Part shown: positions 11,332 to 19,287 of the stretch, piece after piece
Position numbering within the stretch: the first letter of the stretch is position 1
How the letters are laid out: the number at the start of each line of letters is the position of its first letter
Assembly: GCA_015680685.1 (NCBI GenBank)
Contig: MNCI01014452.1
Coordinates: 1 to 31,604, forward strand
Direction of reading: 5' to 3'
Length of the DNA stretch: 31,604 nt
DNA from: Gnetum montanum
Taxonomy: Eukaryota; Streptophyta; Gnetopsida; Gnetales; Gnetaceae
Position numbers and translations under genes: made by a program
Notes under the pieces: generated by a model
Told to the model about the DNA's origin: nothing
Seen by the model: the letters and a program-made list of their open reading frames with translations, nothing else
Databases searched by the model: none

Positions 11332-11349
11332 GCCCTCCTTCTAGTCCCA
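11332..11349 (-). other. Primer-binding site of element 1
   Basis: On the minus strand this reads TGGGACTAGAAGGAGGGC, just inside the LTR. It matches the site in element 2 (TGGCGCTAGAAGGAGGAC) at 15 of 18 positions. TGG complements a tRNA 3' CCA. The priming tRNA is not identified. Confidence 0.65.
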
Positions 11350-11359
11350 AGGAAAACTA

Positions 11360-12676
11360 TTGTGATTGAGAACCTTGATCACTGGAATGAAAAAAAACCA
11401 AGGATCCTTAGTACAAGCAATTCCCCAACCCCAAATCCTTATGGCCTCTATGATAAAAATGGAATTCAAGGTACCCTAGCTAGTCCAACAGATCAACTAG
11501 GGACTTATGAGATGTGAAACATGGGAGTATGAACAAATCTGAATAATTCATAAAAGATTAAATTTATTTTGAACACAAAACTCAAAACTTTATTGAGAAA
11601 AGAATAAAGAATAAGTTAGAGAAATATGTACAAATGGTGCATGGATGAGTAGAAAAGGGGAGATTCACTTGTGCAGAAGTTGACATCCCATTGAGGTTGA
11701 TGTGATCTATTCAATAATCTGGGTTCTAAGCCACTCCTTATGCTATCAAACCTTCCTTCACTACTACAACCTTAGATTTGCCAATTAGGTCATTACTAGG
11801 GTGTGAGAAAGGTGGAAAATTTAGATGCCAAATTGCTCCATGCTGGGGTTTGGAAATCCCAAGAGTGTAGTGTTGACACAAAAAATCCACCAAATCTCAA
11901 GGCCACAGTGCTTCCACACTAGGATTCAAGAGAATGCAATTATGGTAACTTCATAGATTTCTTAAGTGCTTAAAAATGCCCCAAGTGTGGAATTGTGCAC
12001 ACACAAATTACTTGAGATTGCCCAAAAGTTGTTGAACCATGAGAGAAATTACTAGAATGTTGTCAAAAATGTTTGAACCTGTAAATGGTGTTTGAGGTTG
12101 GATTTTATAGGTTTTTTTTGAGTCATAAATGAGGCTAGAAATTGGCTATGAAATGACTAAAAATTTGGCTGAAAATGGCTGCACATTTGTTGCAAATTGG
12201 CTCCAAATTTAGGTGATATGGGTTTCCAAATTTGGAGAGGTTACTATACATAGTAAGTACTTTCCCCATGGTCATTCCGTTTACTATAAACAGTAACTAG
12301 GGCACACCTTCCATGCTGGAGATGAACCTTCCATGTTGAGCTCTCCACCGTACTTGTTGAAGTGGCTAGTCAATGTTGAAGTGCATGAATTGATGAATTT
12401 TTCTTCTTATGACTTCCATGCTTGGGAATTGAATTTTCCATGATGGGGAAGGGAGGGTGAGGAACTTTCTAGGTGAAGGGAAAACTTTTCAAGCTAGGGG
12501 AAACTTCCACACTAGGGGGAAAAATTTCCAAGTAGAGGGGGAAAGTTTCAAAATTGTGCATTTGGTCTTCACATTGAAGGAAAAAGGTCCCTCCCACCCC
12601 CCANCCCTCAAGTTTCATGGGGTGAAAGCTACATGATGAAGATTGGTTATAACATGCCAAATTTTGTGGTGTTTCA
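11360..12676 (-). repeat. 5' LTR of element 1 (about 1.3 kb)
   Basis: The outer end at 12676 reads TTTTGTGGTGTTTCA, nearly identical to the LTR ends of element 2 (15753 and 22196). The inner end near 11360 starts TGTGATTG and soon shows a CTGGAATGAAA...GGATC stretch similar to the start of element 2's LTR. The PBS lies 11 bp further in. A minus-strand TATA box is at 12103-12109. Integrase sequence begins directly beyond 12676, which supports the outer boundary. Base 12604 is an N. No partner LTR was found to the left, so the 3' end is lost or outside the window. Confidence 0.75.
12103..12109 (-). promoter_or_regulatory. TATA box in element 1 LTR
   Basis: The minus strand reads CCTATAAAATCC. 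It lies about 570 bp from the outer LTR end, leaving a U3 of about that length, and occupies the same relative context (CCTATA.AAA) as the TATA box in element 2's LTRs. Confidence 0.55.
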
Positions 12677-13728
12677 GACTTCAAATGGGAAGGATTTCAT
12701 CATTGATTTTTCATGCATCTAGATGGGGCATGATGCTATATATCTGATTGTAGACTTGTTAACCAGGTCTACATATCTCTTGACTACCAAGGCCACTCTA
12801 AGGGCAAAGGAGATAACTTAGCTATATATTGTAAAGATTATGTGATTACATAGTACCCAAAGAAGGATTATTAGTGATAGATATGTCTGATTTGTATCTA
12901 TATTTTGGAGATAATTTTTGATAGATTTATGTACTAAGTTAAACTTGAGTTCAACATATCATCCAAAAATTGATAGAAAGATAAAGAAAGTGAACTAGAT
13001 GTTGGAGAATATGTTGTATGTATGTGTAATATAGTTCAAAGCTAATTAGGATCTTGTGCTACATCTTGCTATGTTTTCCTACAATAATAGCTATCAAGAG
13101 AGTTTACAAGAAGCCCTATATGAGGTGCTCTATGATAAGGCTTATAGGACTCAATTATGTTGGGATACTATTGAGGATGAATCTCATGTCAACACAGAAT
13201 TAATGTGGTGGACTAATGAGTATATTTAGATAATTTGGAACTAATTGAGAATAGCTTAAGATAGGTAGAAAGCCTATGCCAATTGGCATAGAAGACTATT
13301 GAAGTTTATAGTTACAAATTTTGTGTTTCTTGAACTATGTTTTGATTAGAAGGAGAAGTTGGCACCAAGATGCATTGAACTATTTAACATATTGGAATAG
13401 ATTGGTAGGATGGGTTACAAGTTTGGATTTCCTCCATGTTTGATAAGGATTTATGAGGCATTCTACATATCGATGTTATAGAGATACATGTCAAATGATT
13501 AAAATGTGATAGACTCTATGGGTGAATAGCTACAACCTAGTGTTAATTACATTAAAAGACTAATTCAAATTATTGATAGGATGGTTTAATAACTCTACAG
13601 TAGGATAGTACTAACGATATAGTATGAAATTGGCATGATACCTAAGAGGTCACCTAGATATTAGAGATAAATATATGAGTAAGGTATTTGAAGGTCACCT
13701 AGGAAGAAGATTCTTTGATGGAGAAGAG
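12677..13728 (+). pseudogene. Ty3/gypsy integrase remnant, chromodomain-like C-terminus
   Basis: The plus strand reads as the integrase core and C-terminus of an older Ty3/gypsy element, the enzyme that inserts element cDNA into the host. Visible are KDFIIDF (12695), GHDAIYLIVD (12728-12757), IISDR with the second core aspartate (about 12866), LNLSSTYHP (about 12942-12968), MLENML (13001), and SYNNSYQESLQEA.YEVLYDKA (about 13080-13140). At the third catalytic position the expected glutamate of the D,D-35-E triad is replaced by lysine (KIKKVN, 12981-12995), directly followed by TAG. Near 13646-13665 an EVT-stop-ILE stretch resembles the chromodomain motif of chromoviruses. The sequence begins abruptly at the element 1 LTR, consistent with insertion into it. 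Reverse transcriptase is not in the window. Confidence 0.85.
13717..13728 (+). other. Polypurine tract of the older Ty3/gypsy element
   Basis: TTTGATGGAGAAGAG directly precedes a TGTAACCCCTC LTR-like start at 13729. A purine run just before the 3' LTR is where plus-strand synthesis primes in these elements. Confidence 0.55.
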
Positions 13729-13943
13729 TGTAACCCCTCACCATAGGACCCATGGTATTATATTACATGCATCTATGTGATTAATTTTGGGTGAGGGTCA
13801 TGGGGTCATTTAGTGTAATGGCCAAATAACAAATCTTAAGCTAGAAAGAAATTACTAAGATAAAAATTAAAAAGTGCATAAATCAAAACACTACATAATA
13901 AAAATTGAATGGATGAAAAAAATTAAATAGGTAAAGTAGTAGG
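13729..13943 (+). repeat. Start of the 3' LTR of the older Ty3/gypsy element
   Basis: It begins TGTAACCCCTCACC right after the polypurine tract and is interrupted at 13943 by element 2. Its continuation is expected from 22197 rightward. The far end could not be placed; the AT-rich DNA at 22202-24486 and 30717 onward may be part of it. Confidence 0.55.
13939..13943. repeat. Target-site duplication GTAGG, left copy (element 2)
   Basis: GTAGG lies immediately before the left LTR and recurs immediately after the right LTR at 22197-22201. Five base pairs is the usual duplication length for Ty3/gypsy and other LTR elements. Confidence 0.85.
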
Positions 13944-14520
13944 TGTACCATCTGAAATCGTCGGTCTCCGGCTGGAAGGAAACAGAAACCGAGGGATCAC
14001 CAGACATGCACAGAAGACCCTACCTTTGCCTGAGGGCAAGCTAGAATTAACGAAGGTAGAGTACCTTGAGTGGTTCACACACGGATCAAGCAAGGATTTC
14101 CCAAAACGTACACCGAAGTGCTATACGTTGGGTTATATGTAAACAGCATAACAGGCGTAAAGTAGAGCATAAACAACATAACTGATGCGAATGGAGCATA
14201 AACGTAAAATAGTGTAAACAGTATACATGCAACAATTAATGCAAAAACTATAACAAATTTTAGGAAGAAAATGTAACAATGCTATTTCAAAATGAGAGTT
14301 ACAATGCACTAGTCTAACGCCGTTGTGGCTTCGACACAAGGCGGACGATTAGCCCCGGTGGATGCAGGGATAACTGTGGGCTGGTTCAAACTGTAAGTAC
14401 AGTGTAGAGGCTATATGCTCAGCATACAGGGTTGTCCAGCGTACAAGGTTCTCTACTCTGGTTCTTAGCATCTCTGTTTTTGCTCAAGATTTCCAACCTT
14501 GATCTAATGAAAAATTGGGA

Positions 14521-14530
14521 TTTTTATATA
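14521..14530 (-). promoter_or_regulatory. TATA box in left LTR of element 2
   Basis: The minus strand reads CCTATATAAAAATCC, preserved in the other LTR. This sets a U3 of about 1.2 kb and an R-U5 of about 0.55 kb. The 15-bp minisatellite lies just upstream in the direction of transcription. Confidence 0.65.
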
Positions 14531-14601
14531 GGTTTAGACATTAGACTTGGGTTGGATGACATGTGGCGCGTTGACTAGGTGCGAAAGAAAATTACAACTG
14601 T

Positions 14602-14797
14602 ACAGCGTACAACATGCCAGCATACAGCATGCCAGCGTATAGCATGCCAACATACAGGATGTCAACGTATAGCATGCCAACGTATAGGATGCCAACATAG
14701 AGCATGCCAGCATACAGGATGTTAGCGTACAGGATGCCAGCGTATAGCATACTAGCGTACATGCATGCCAGCGTACAGGATGCCAGCGTAGAGCAAA
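14602..14797. repeat. 15-bp minisatellite, left LTR
   Basis: About 13 imperfect copies of a unit like CAGCGTATAGCATGC, with variants AGCATACAGGATGC and AACGTATAGCATGC. Because 15 is divisible by three, all frames stay open and give spurious five-residue repeat proteins. The array is shared with the right LTR (21045-21238), so it predates insertion. Confidence 0.9.
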
Positions 14798-14844
14798 AAT
14801 GTACCCAGCGTACACACATGAAAATGCTTCATTTTAAGGTCAAA

Positions 14845-15530
14845 ACTTAATTTTCAAGTACTTGAGAGGTACTGGGGACCCTGGGGAAGGTCCTGGGGGG
14901 TCCAAACACTCAATTCTGGCATGTTTTGACTCATTTTTGGGGCCCAAAAGTCTCTCTACGGTGGCTACACCCTGGGCGTATACACTGGGCGTAGAGGAAT
15001 GAAAGACCATCATTTGGAGCCCAAAATTTTATTTTCGAGTACCTGAGAGCTATTGGGGACCCTGAGGAAGGTCCTAGGTGGTCCAAACACTTAGTTCTGG
15101 TATGTTTTGACTCATTTTTGGGGCCCAAAAGTCTCTCTACGTTGGCTGTACCCTGGGCATAGAGGAATGAAAGACCATTATTTGGAGCCAAAAATTTGAT
15201 TTTCAAGTGCCTGAGAGCTACTGGTGACCTTGGGGAAGGTCCTAGGGGGTCTAGACACTTAGTTCTGGCATATTTTGACTCATTTTTTGAGGCCCAAAAG
15301 TCTCTCTACGCTGGTTGCACCCTGGGCGTATACGCTAGGCATAGAGGAATGAAATACCATTATTTGGAGCCCAAAATTTGATTTTCAAGTGCCTGAGAGC
15401 TATTGGGGACCTTGGGGAAGGTCCTAGGGGTCCAAACGCTTAGTTTTGGCATTTTTGACTCATTTCTAGAGCCCAAAAGTTGCTGTATGCTGGGCTATAC
15501 GCTGGCCAGCGTACACCAAGGTGTGCCCAG
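14845..15530. repeat. Four tandem 170-185 bp units in left LTR
   Basis: Copies start near 14847, 15031, 15200 and 15384, each with ATTTTCAAGTGCCTGAGAGC, GGGGAAGGTCC, TGTTTTGACTCATTTTTGG, TCTCTCTACG and CTGGGCGTA. They make up most of the U3 region, so probably account for the unusual LTR length. The right LTR has the same four copies. Confidence 0.9.
15498..15513. repeat. 16-bp perfect palindrome in left LTR
   Basis: TACGCTGGCCAGCGTA is its own reverse complement and is preserved exactly in the right LTR at 21941-21956. Each half is the TACGCTG/CAGCGTA heptamer that recurs in the neighbouring minisatellite and tandem units. Confidence 0.85.
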
Positions 15531-15753
15531 AGTATACTTGGTCAAAACCAAGTATTTTGAATCCAAAACTTGAAATTCATGATTCTGAATGCTGATGTAG
15601 TCACCTTTGGGTCCCAAGGAACTCTCTCTTCTTCAAATATGCTCTATTTGATGCTATTTTTGAGGTTCACAGGTTTCGGTCATGCTGGGAAGTATCATGA
15701 CTTAGCTTGATTCTTGTCTGAAAGTGCTGGGTCCAAATTTTTGTGGTGTTTCA

Positions 15754-15768
15754 TTGGCCCCTCTTTGT
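15754..15768 (-). other. Polypurine tract of element 2
   Basis: The minus strand reads ACAAAGAGGGGCCAA immediately before the 3' LTR (TGAAACACC). This is the expected position and composition for the plus-strand primer of an LTR retrotransposon. Confidence 0.8.
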
Positions 15769-16390
15769 TGATGCTTGGAGGAATCGACCCGAGAAGCATC
15801 GAAAAAGAAGTCCAAAAAACCACAAGTAACTTAGTAGCATTGTCCTTCAACACTTGACCAGATGTCATCGCACCGTGTTCAGTAGTACATGGGATTGGTG
15901 AAATTAAGTTTGTAGCTGGATAGGGAAATGGAAATTGTGGGGATTGGGACCTAATCAAGGGATTGTGCATGGTAAATGGGATTCTCTAGTATGTACACAG
16001 GTCATGTTGATGCTTGTCAATAGCCATTCTTTAGCAGACTCAGAATCAAGACATGAGATGTGCATCCTTTGGCGGAACAAGACTCTGGTTTAGTGTTTAA
16101 GAGGACTTGTTGGCCGCGTGATGATGGGTTGCATTCTCTGGAGGAACAGGTCCCTTGTTTGGTGTTAAAGATAACCTATTGGTGGAGAGCCAAAGCTACG
16201 CAATGAGATGTTACTTGAGCTTTTGAGATATGAGTGTTTGTTTCCAAGACTACTACCTTCCCGCCTAAGGCTTATGAGAAGTGCCAAGGGTCTTGTATTT
16301 CATTTTGCTCTTTGCTCTTTGCTCTTTTCTTTTTCTTTGATTTTTTTCCTTTTTTTTTGTGTTTTATCTCTTTTTTTTTCCTATTTTTTG
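15769..16390 (-). other. 3' internal non-coding region of element 2
   Basis: It contains a diverged two-copy tandem duplication near 16060-16185 (GCATCCTTTGGCGGAACA and GCATTCTCTGGAGGAACA, period about 69) and a pyrimidine-rich run at 16301-16390 that includes CTTTGCT triplication and long T tracts (purine-rich on the element's sense strand). The 91-codon minus-strand frame at 15695-15970 runs into the LTR and has no recognised domain. No polymerase motif is seen. Confidence 0.55.
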
Positions 16391-16903
16391 TCAAGAGCTT
16401 TCTTTCAATTTTGCACTCATGCTCATGTGCCATATTGTGTGTTGCAGTTGCCTGAGAGTGTCGTAGCATGTAACAATGTGCTCAAAGTTTTGGGGTGTAC
16501 TGGGTGTATCTGGGAACTGTAACTGGGTAGGAAAGGGAACAAGAGTGTTGGGGAATTGGAGAATATATTGGGAACTAGGAATGTACTCTTGAATGGATTG
16601 ATTAACCTGGTTGTGTGCATCAGAAACAATGTGACACCTTGTCACCGTGATTAAGTGTATTCGTGTACGAGCACCACTGGGTGTCATCCTGCAAACATAA
16701 CTCCAAGAAGACAAGAAAACCACAAGTGAATGAGTTAGCAAACACTTCAGGCATAAATGTGACTGATGCAAATGGAGGCACCATGTGAAACTTAAGGCAA
16801 ACAAAATGAGCAGCAATAGTGTTGTCAGAGCCGGTGTGATGAATGATGCAGCAGGCATTGATGAAGAAATGTCATACATTACAGCAGCAGATGAATGTGC
16901 CAA
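16391..16903 (-). CDS. Hypothetical 170-residue ORF downstream of protease (element 2)
   Basis: This minus-strand frame is uninterrupted. Residues about 20-46 form a strongly hydrophobic stretch (FITPALTTLLLLILFALSFTW) that could be a membrane segment or signal anchor. The middle is Ser/Arg/His-rich and the C-terminal half Pro/Gln/Phe-rich. It resembles no family I know. It sits where some plant LTR elements carry an extra or env-like ORF, but no other feature supports that. Its C-terminal part overlaps the pyrimidine-rich tract boundary. The frame may be open by chance: no counterpart was recognised in element 1. Confidence 0.3.
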   Translation of the reverse strand: MAHSSAAVMYDISSSMPAASFITPALTTLLLLILFALSFTWCLHLHQSHLCLKCLLTHSLVVFLSSWSYVCRMTPSGARTRIHLITVTRCHIVSDAHNQVNQSIQEYIPSSQYILQFPNTLVPFPTQLQFPDTPSTPQNFEHIVTCYDTLRQLQHTIWHMSMSAKLKESS

Positions 16904-16916
16904 AAATTATCTAGCT

Positions 16917-17361
16917 AGTTTATAGTCTTAGCGGACTGTAGTGGGTTAGTTTTATGTCATAACCCGTTTGACATTGCCAGTTTATCATCGTAGCAGACGG
17001 TACAATGCTAGTTTATAGTCATGGCAGACTATGAAGAGGAAAGATAGTTTATAGTCTTAGCAGACTCTAGTGAATGAGTGTGATAGTTTAGTGTCATGTC
17101 AGATGAAGCTCTGTGATGTCGGTTATGATGCCAGGACATTCTGTGGTATCAGTTTTAAGTCATGATGCTAGGACTGCTCTGTGTAGATGCATGCCTATGC
17201 GTCTGTATGATCCTATAAACAAAAGCTACTAGAGAAAACAAGATTAAATAGGAACTACAGGAAACATGAACTGAAATGCACCAATAAATAGAAAATAATG
17301 TGAACCAATGGTAGTTTAAGGCCTTTTTGGGCCATGTTTTAGTTTAAGGCCTTTTCGGGCC
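16917..17361 (-). repeat. AGTTTA-tagged hairpin repeat array of element 2
   Basis: Eight or more units follow the rule AGTTTA, arm, 6-nt loop, complementary arm. Clear ones: AGTC-TTAGCG-GACT at 16923-16936; ATAGTC-ATGGCA-GACTAT at 17015-17032 (6-bp stem); AGTC-TTAGCA-GACT at 17053-17066; GGCC-TTTTTG-GGCC at 17320-17333; GGCC-TTTTCG-GGCC at 17348-17361. A variant has ATGTCA/TGACAT with a 9-nt loop at 16954-16974. The arm sequence changes while pairing is kept. The array lies just downstream of the protease, as in element 1. Confidence 0.8.
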
Positions 17362-18294
17362 ATGAGAAAATGTGTAAGCTAATACAATACAAACTAAGGT
17401 GACGTATGCACAACGAACAAAGGTGAAGAGTGGGCGGAGATTAGATGTGTCTTTGGCTGCAGGGGAGTCTTGATTATGTGGTTGTTTCTTAGTCGAACAT
17501 GGTCTAGGAGGCGTGCTATTTTTCTCTGGGAGGCTTTTAGTTTTTACCCCTTGTTCGGGTGTTTTAGCTCTAGGTGTTGTGTTTGTTGTTGTGGGTTTTA
17601 CTTTAAGAGGCTCCTCTTTCAAGACTTGTGACATGTCTATGTTGTGGTCAGCTTGAAAAGAAGTGTTGTCACCATGTATAATGACTTGTCCACCTTCGTA
17701 TGAAAGGCGGATTTCTTGATGTATTGGTGAGGAAACAGCTCGTTGTTGTGCTAGCCAAGGTCTACCAAGAATCATGTTGAAACTGGGCATCTCTTCTATG
17801 ACAGTGAATTTCGCGCTGGTGGGCAATTGTTCACCTACCACAAAGGCTAAGTTAATTGTGCCCTTGACTATGACATGTGATCCGTTGAAGGATTTTAGAC
17901 ACGTGGTTTCTGTTGGCATGATCTCATCTGCCATGCCTAGTTTGTCGATGATGGAGTATAGAACTATGTTTGTTGCCGCACCGTCATCAACATGCACTCT
18001 GCGAATGGTACATTGCCCAACACGTACACTAATCGATAATGGAGCTGTTGTGACTTCCCCTAATTTAGGGTTACGTTTAACTGCATCATCACGAAAGGCT
18101 AAGGTGTTTGAACCCAATCGGTGTGGTGTGTGTTGTGAAATCGTTGCATGGATGGATTCCATGTTAGCAGGGATGTCCTCTGTAACAGGAATGGATGCTA
18201 ATGTTTGCGCTAAGGCTTTGCGATGAGCCAATGATGTCATGACCAAATCGTACAAGCTCATGGTTGTGTTCTTTTGTTTGAGCGTTTGTTTCAC
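17344..18294 (-). CDS. Retropepsin-like protease domain of element 2 polyprotein
   Basis: An open minus-strand frame of 316 codons encodes a Ty3/gypsy aspartic protease, expected to cleave the Gag precursor. In order: SLYDLVMTS (about residue 13), a conserved pre-domain with EDIPAN, a VRVGQ strand, the active-site segment VHVDDGAATNIV (about residues 99-110), an LVVGEQLP-like flap region, and MILGRPWLAQ (about 174-183) followed by SSPIHQEIRLSYEGGQVIIHGD. The active site has Asp-Asp-Gly instead of the usual Asp-Thr/Ser-Gly; variation at the middle position is known in plant elements. The C-terminal third is a Lys/Pro/Thr-rich tail. Met1 is probably not the true start, since the similar reading continues upstream after a frame change near 18290. 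No reverse-transcriptase domain follows. The last codons overlap the final hairpin unit. Confidence 0.85.
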   Translation of the reverse strand: MKQTLKQKNTTMSLYDLVMTSLAHRKALAQTLASIPVTEDIPANMESIHATISQHTPHRLGSNTLAFRDDAVKRNPKLGEVTTAPLSISVRVGQCTIRRVHVDDGAATNIVLYSIIDKLGMADEIMPTETTCLKSFNGSHVIVKGTINLAFVVGEQLPTSAKFTVIEEMPSFNMILGRPWLAQQRAVSSPIHQEIRLSYEGGQVIIHGDNTSFQADHNIDMSQVLKEEPLKVKPTTTNTTPRAKTPEQGVKTKSLPEKNSTPPRPCSTKKQPHNQDSPAAKDTSNLRPLFTFVRCAYVTLVCIVLAYTFSHGPKRP

Positions 18295-18475
18295 CTGGGC
18301 CAGTTTAGCTACAAAGTCTGTGTTGTACCATTGTGTTGGTTGCCTCTGTATGGGTTGAGGGATTGGGCCTAGTTTGTTTGGGATTAGGGGCAGGGCTCCC
18401 AGTGTTCAGTTTTTGTATACTAGTTGTGTCCTTTGTTTCAGCTATAGGTGTTGTTCGTTGTTCATTTGTCCTCTT
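18295..18475 (-). pseudogene. Frameshifted spacer between linker and protease (element 2)
   Basis: The minus strand reads a Thr/Asn/Pro-rich polar spacer without a domain, interrupted by two stops and a frame change near 18290. These breaks separate the linker frame from the protease frame. It corresponds to the equally degenerate 7344-7736 of element 1. Confidence 0.55.
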
Positions 18476-19111
18476 CTATTGCCATTTGGTAGGCTTATCC
18501 GTGTTGTTGGCAAGGTTGACTCTTGAGGAAGGAGAGGTTGAGATGTTTCCTACAGTTGGGCTCAGGGTAAGTGAGGGGCCATTGCGTGCTAGCACTTTTA
18601 TGAAAAATGGGAGTTTATAAGGTGTTGTTGTTGTTTGACTAGCCTGTTGTGGCACCTTGATAATGAAAGGTTTCTTTACTATTATTGTTGGTGCAACATG
18701 CCAGTTTAACATCTTAGCGGACCACTGTGGTGGTACTTTGACCACAAAGGATGTCTTTGGTGCTTGGGATTGCGTTGCATCTAGCCAGTTTAATGTCTTA
18801 GTGGATGTGTGAGGTGGTGGTACTTTGACCACGAAAGGTGTCGTCGGTGCTCTAGGTGGCACCTTGATGACAATGGGAGGCCCCTTGCTCATGGAGGCAG
18901 AGAGGATTGTTGCCTTAGTGGGAGGCACATGGATCACAAAAGGTTGCCACACAGGTTTAGGCTTACTATCTATTCCAATGGAGTTTATGACATAGGAGGC
19001 ATCGTTTGTGTTGGGTTGATTCAGGGTGTTGACGTTTAGTTGGCCCTGCTCTATCATTGCTTGCAGATCATCTTTTAACACACGACCGGTGTCAGTATTG
19101 TGACCAAACAT
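18476..19111 (-). CDS. Gag C-terminal linker with six PFVIKVP repeats (element 2)
   Basis: An open frame of 211 codons starts just after the knuckle-like segment (FGHNTDTGRVLKDDLQ) and contains six spaced motifs: QPFVIHVPP, PPIVIKVPP, TPFVVKVPP, TSFVVKVPP, KPFIIKVPQ and LPFFIKVLA, over about residues 54-180. Spacers are rich in Ser, Thr, Ala and Pro. Two spacers (LNWLD and LNWH contexts, DNA at 18787-18810 and 18703-18726) are encoded by the same AGTTTAA...CTTAG.GGA unit found in the non-coding hairpin array. The repeats may be short beta-strand or binding motifs; the function is unknown. The conserved last cysteine of the knuckle is glycine here. It is an internal polyprotein piece, so the Met is not a true start. 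Confidence 0.75.
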   Translation of the reverse strand: MFGHNTDTGRVLKDDLQAMIEQGQLNVNTLNQPNTNDASYVINSIGIDSKPKPVWQPFVIHVPPTKATILSASMSKGPPIVIKVPPRAPTTPFVVKVPPPHTSTKTLNWLDATQSQAPKTSFVVKVPPQWSAKMLNWHVAPTIIVKKPFIIKVPQQASQTTTTPYKLPFFIKVLARNGPSLTLSPTVGNISTSPSSRVNLANNTDKPTKWQ

Positions 19112-19287
19112 TTGGTGGTAGTGACAGAATTGGTCTAACTTGAAATGTCATGGAACTGGGGGCTCATTTGGTGCTACTAAGGTGGGATTCCTTAGTAACT
19201 CGTAGTGCCTATCATGTGAGCATTCTCCGCTATGTGTTTGTATTGGATTTTCCTAGCTTTAAGAAGTTGCTCTAGTAGTTCCAAAGG
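19112..19287 (-). pseudogene. Broken Gag knuckle region (element 2)
   Basis: The minus strand reads PLELLEQLLKARKIQYKH, then a LDQFCHYHQMFGHNTD-like segment, matching element 1 at 8140-8336. Two stops and at least one frame change separate it from the Gag core upstream. Compared with the C-x2-C/H...GH.T..C knuckle of related plant elements, only one cysteine remains. Confidence 0.65.

Larger units (their letters stand above)
13944..15753 (-). repeat. 3' LTR of element 2 (left, 1,810 bp)
   Basis: It starts TGTACCATC and ends GTGTTTCA on the plus strand, so has TG...CA ends. It contains a minus-strand TATA box (14521-14530), a 15-bp minisatellite (14602-14797), four tandem 170-185 bp units (14845-15530) and a 16-bp palindrome (15498-15513). 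It matches the right LTR along its whole length. Confidence 0.95.

Noticed and set aside
12469-12684. 71-codon minus-strand frame spanning the ambiguous base
   Set aside because: It lies in the element 1 LTR U3 region, crosses the LTR-integrase junction and includes the N at 12604.
14602-14797. CRISPR-like array
   Set aside because: Contiguous degenerate 15-bp repeats without spacers, located inside a plant LTR.
14534-14819. Two overlapping minus-strand frames rich in Met-Leu-Tyr-Ala-Gly repeats (also 20978-21263)
   Set aside because: They are translations of the 15-bp LTR minisatellite, open in several frames because the unit is a multiple of three.
16234-16522. Phe/Leu-rich plus-strand frames suggesting a membrane protein
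   Set aside because: Translation of the pyrimidine-rich tract; no conserved motif.
17774-18226. 150-codon plus-strand frame
   Set aside because: Lies exactly opposite the protease domain and has no motif of its own.
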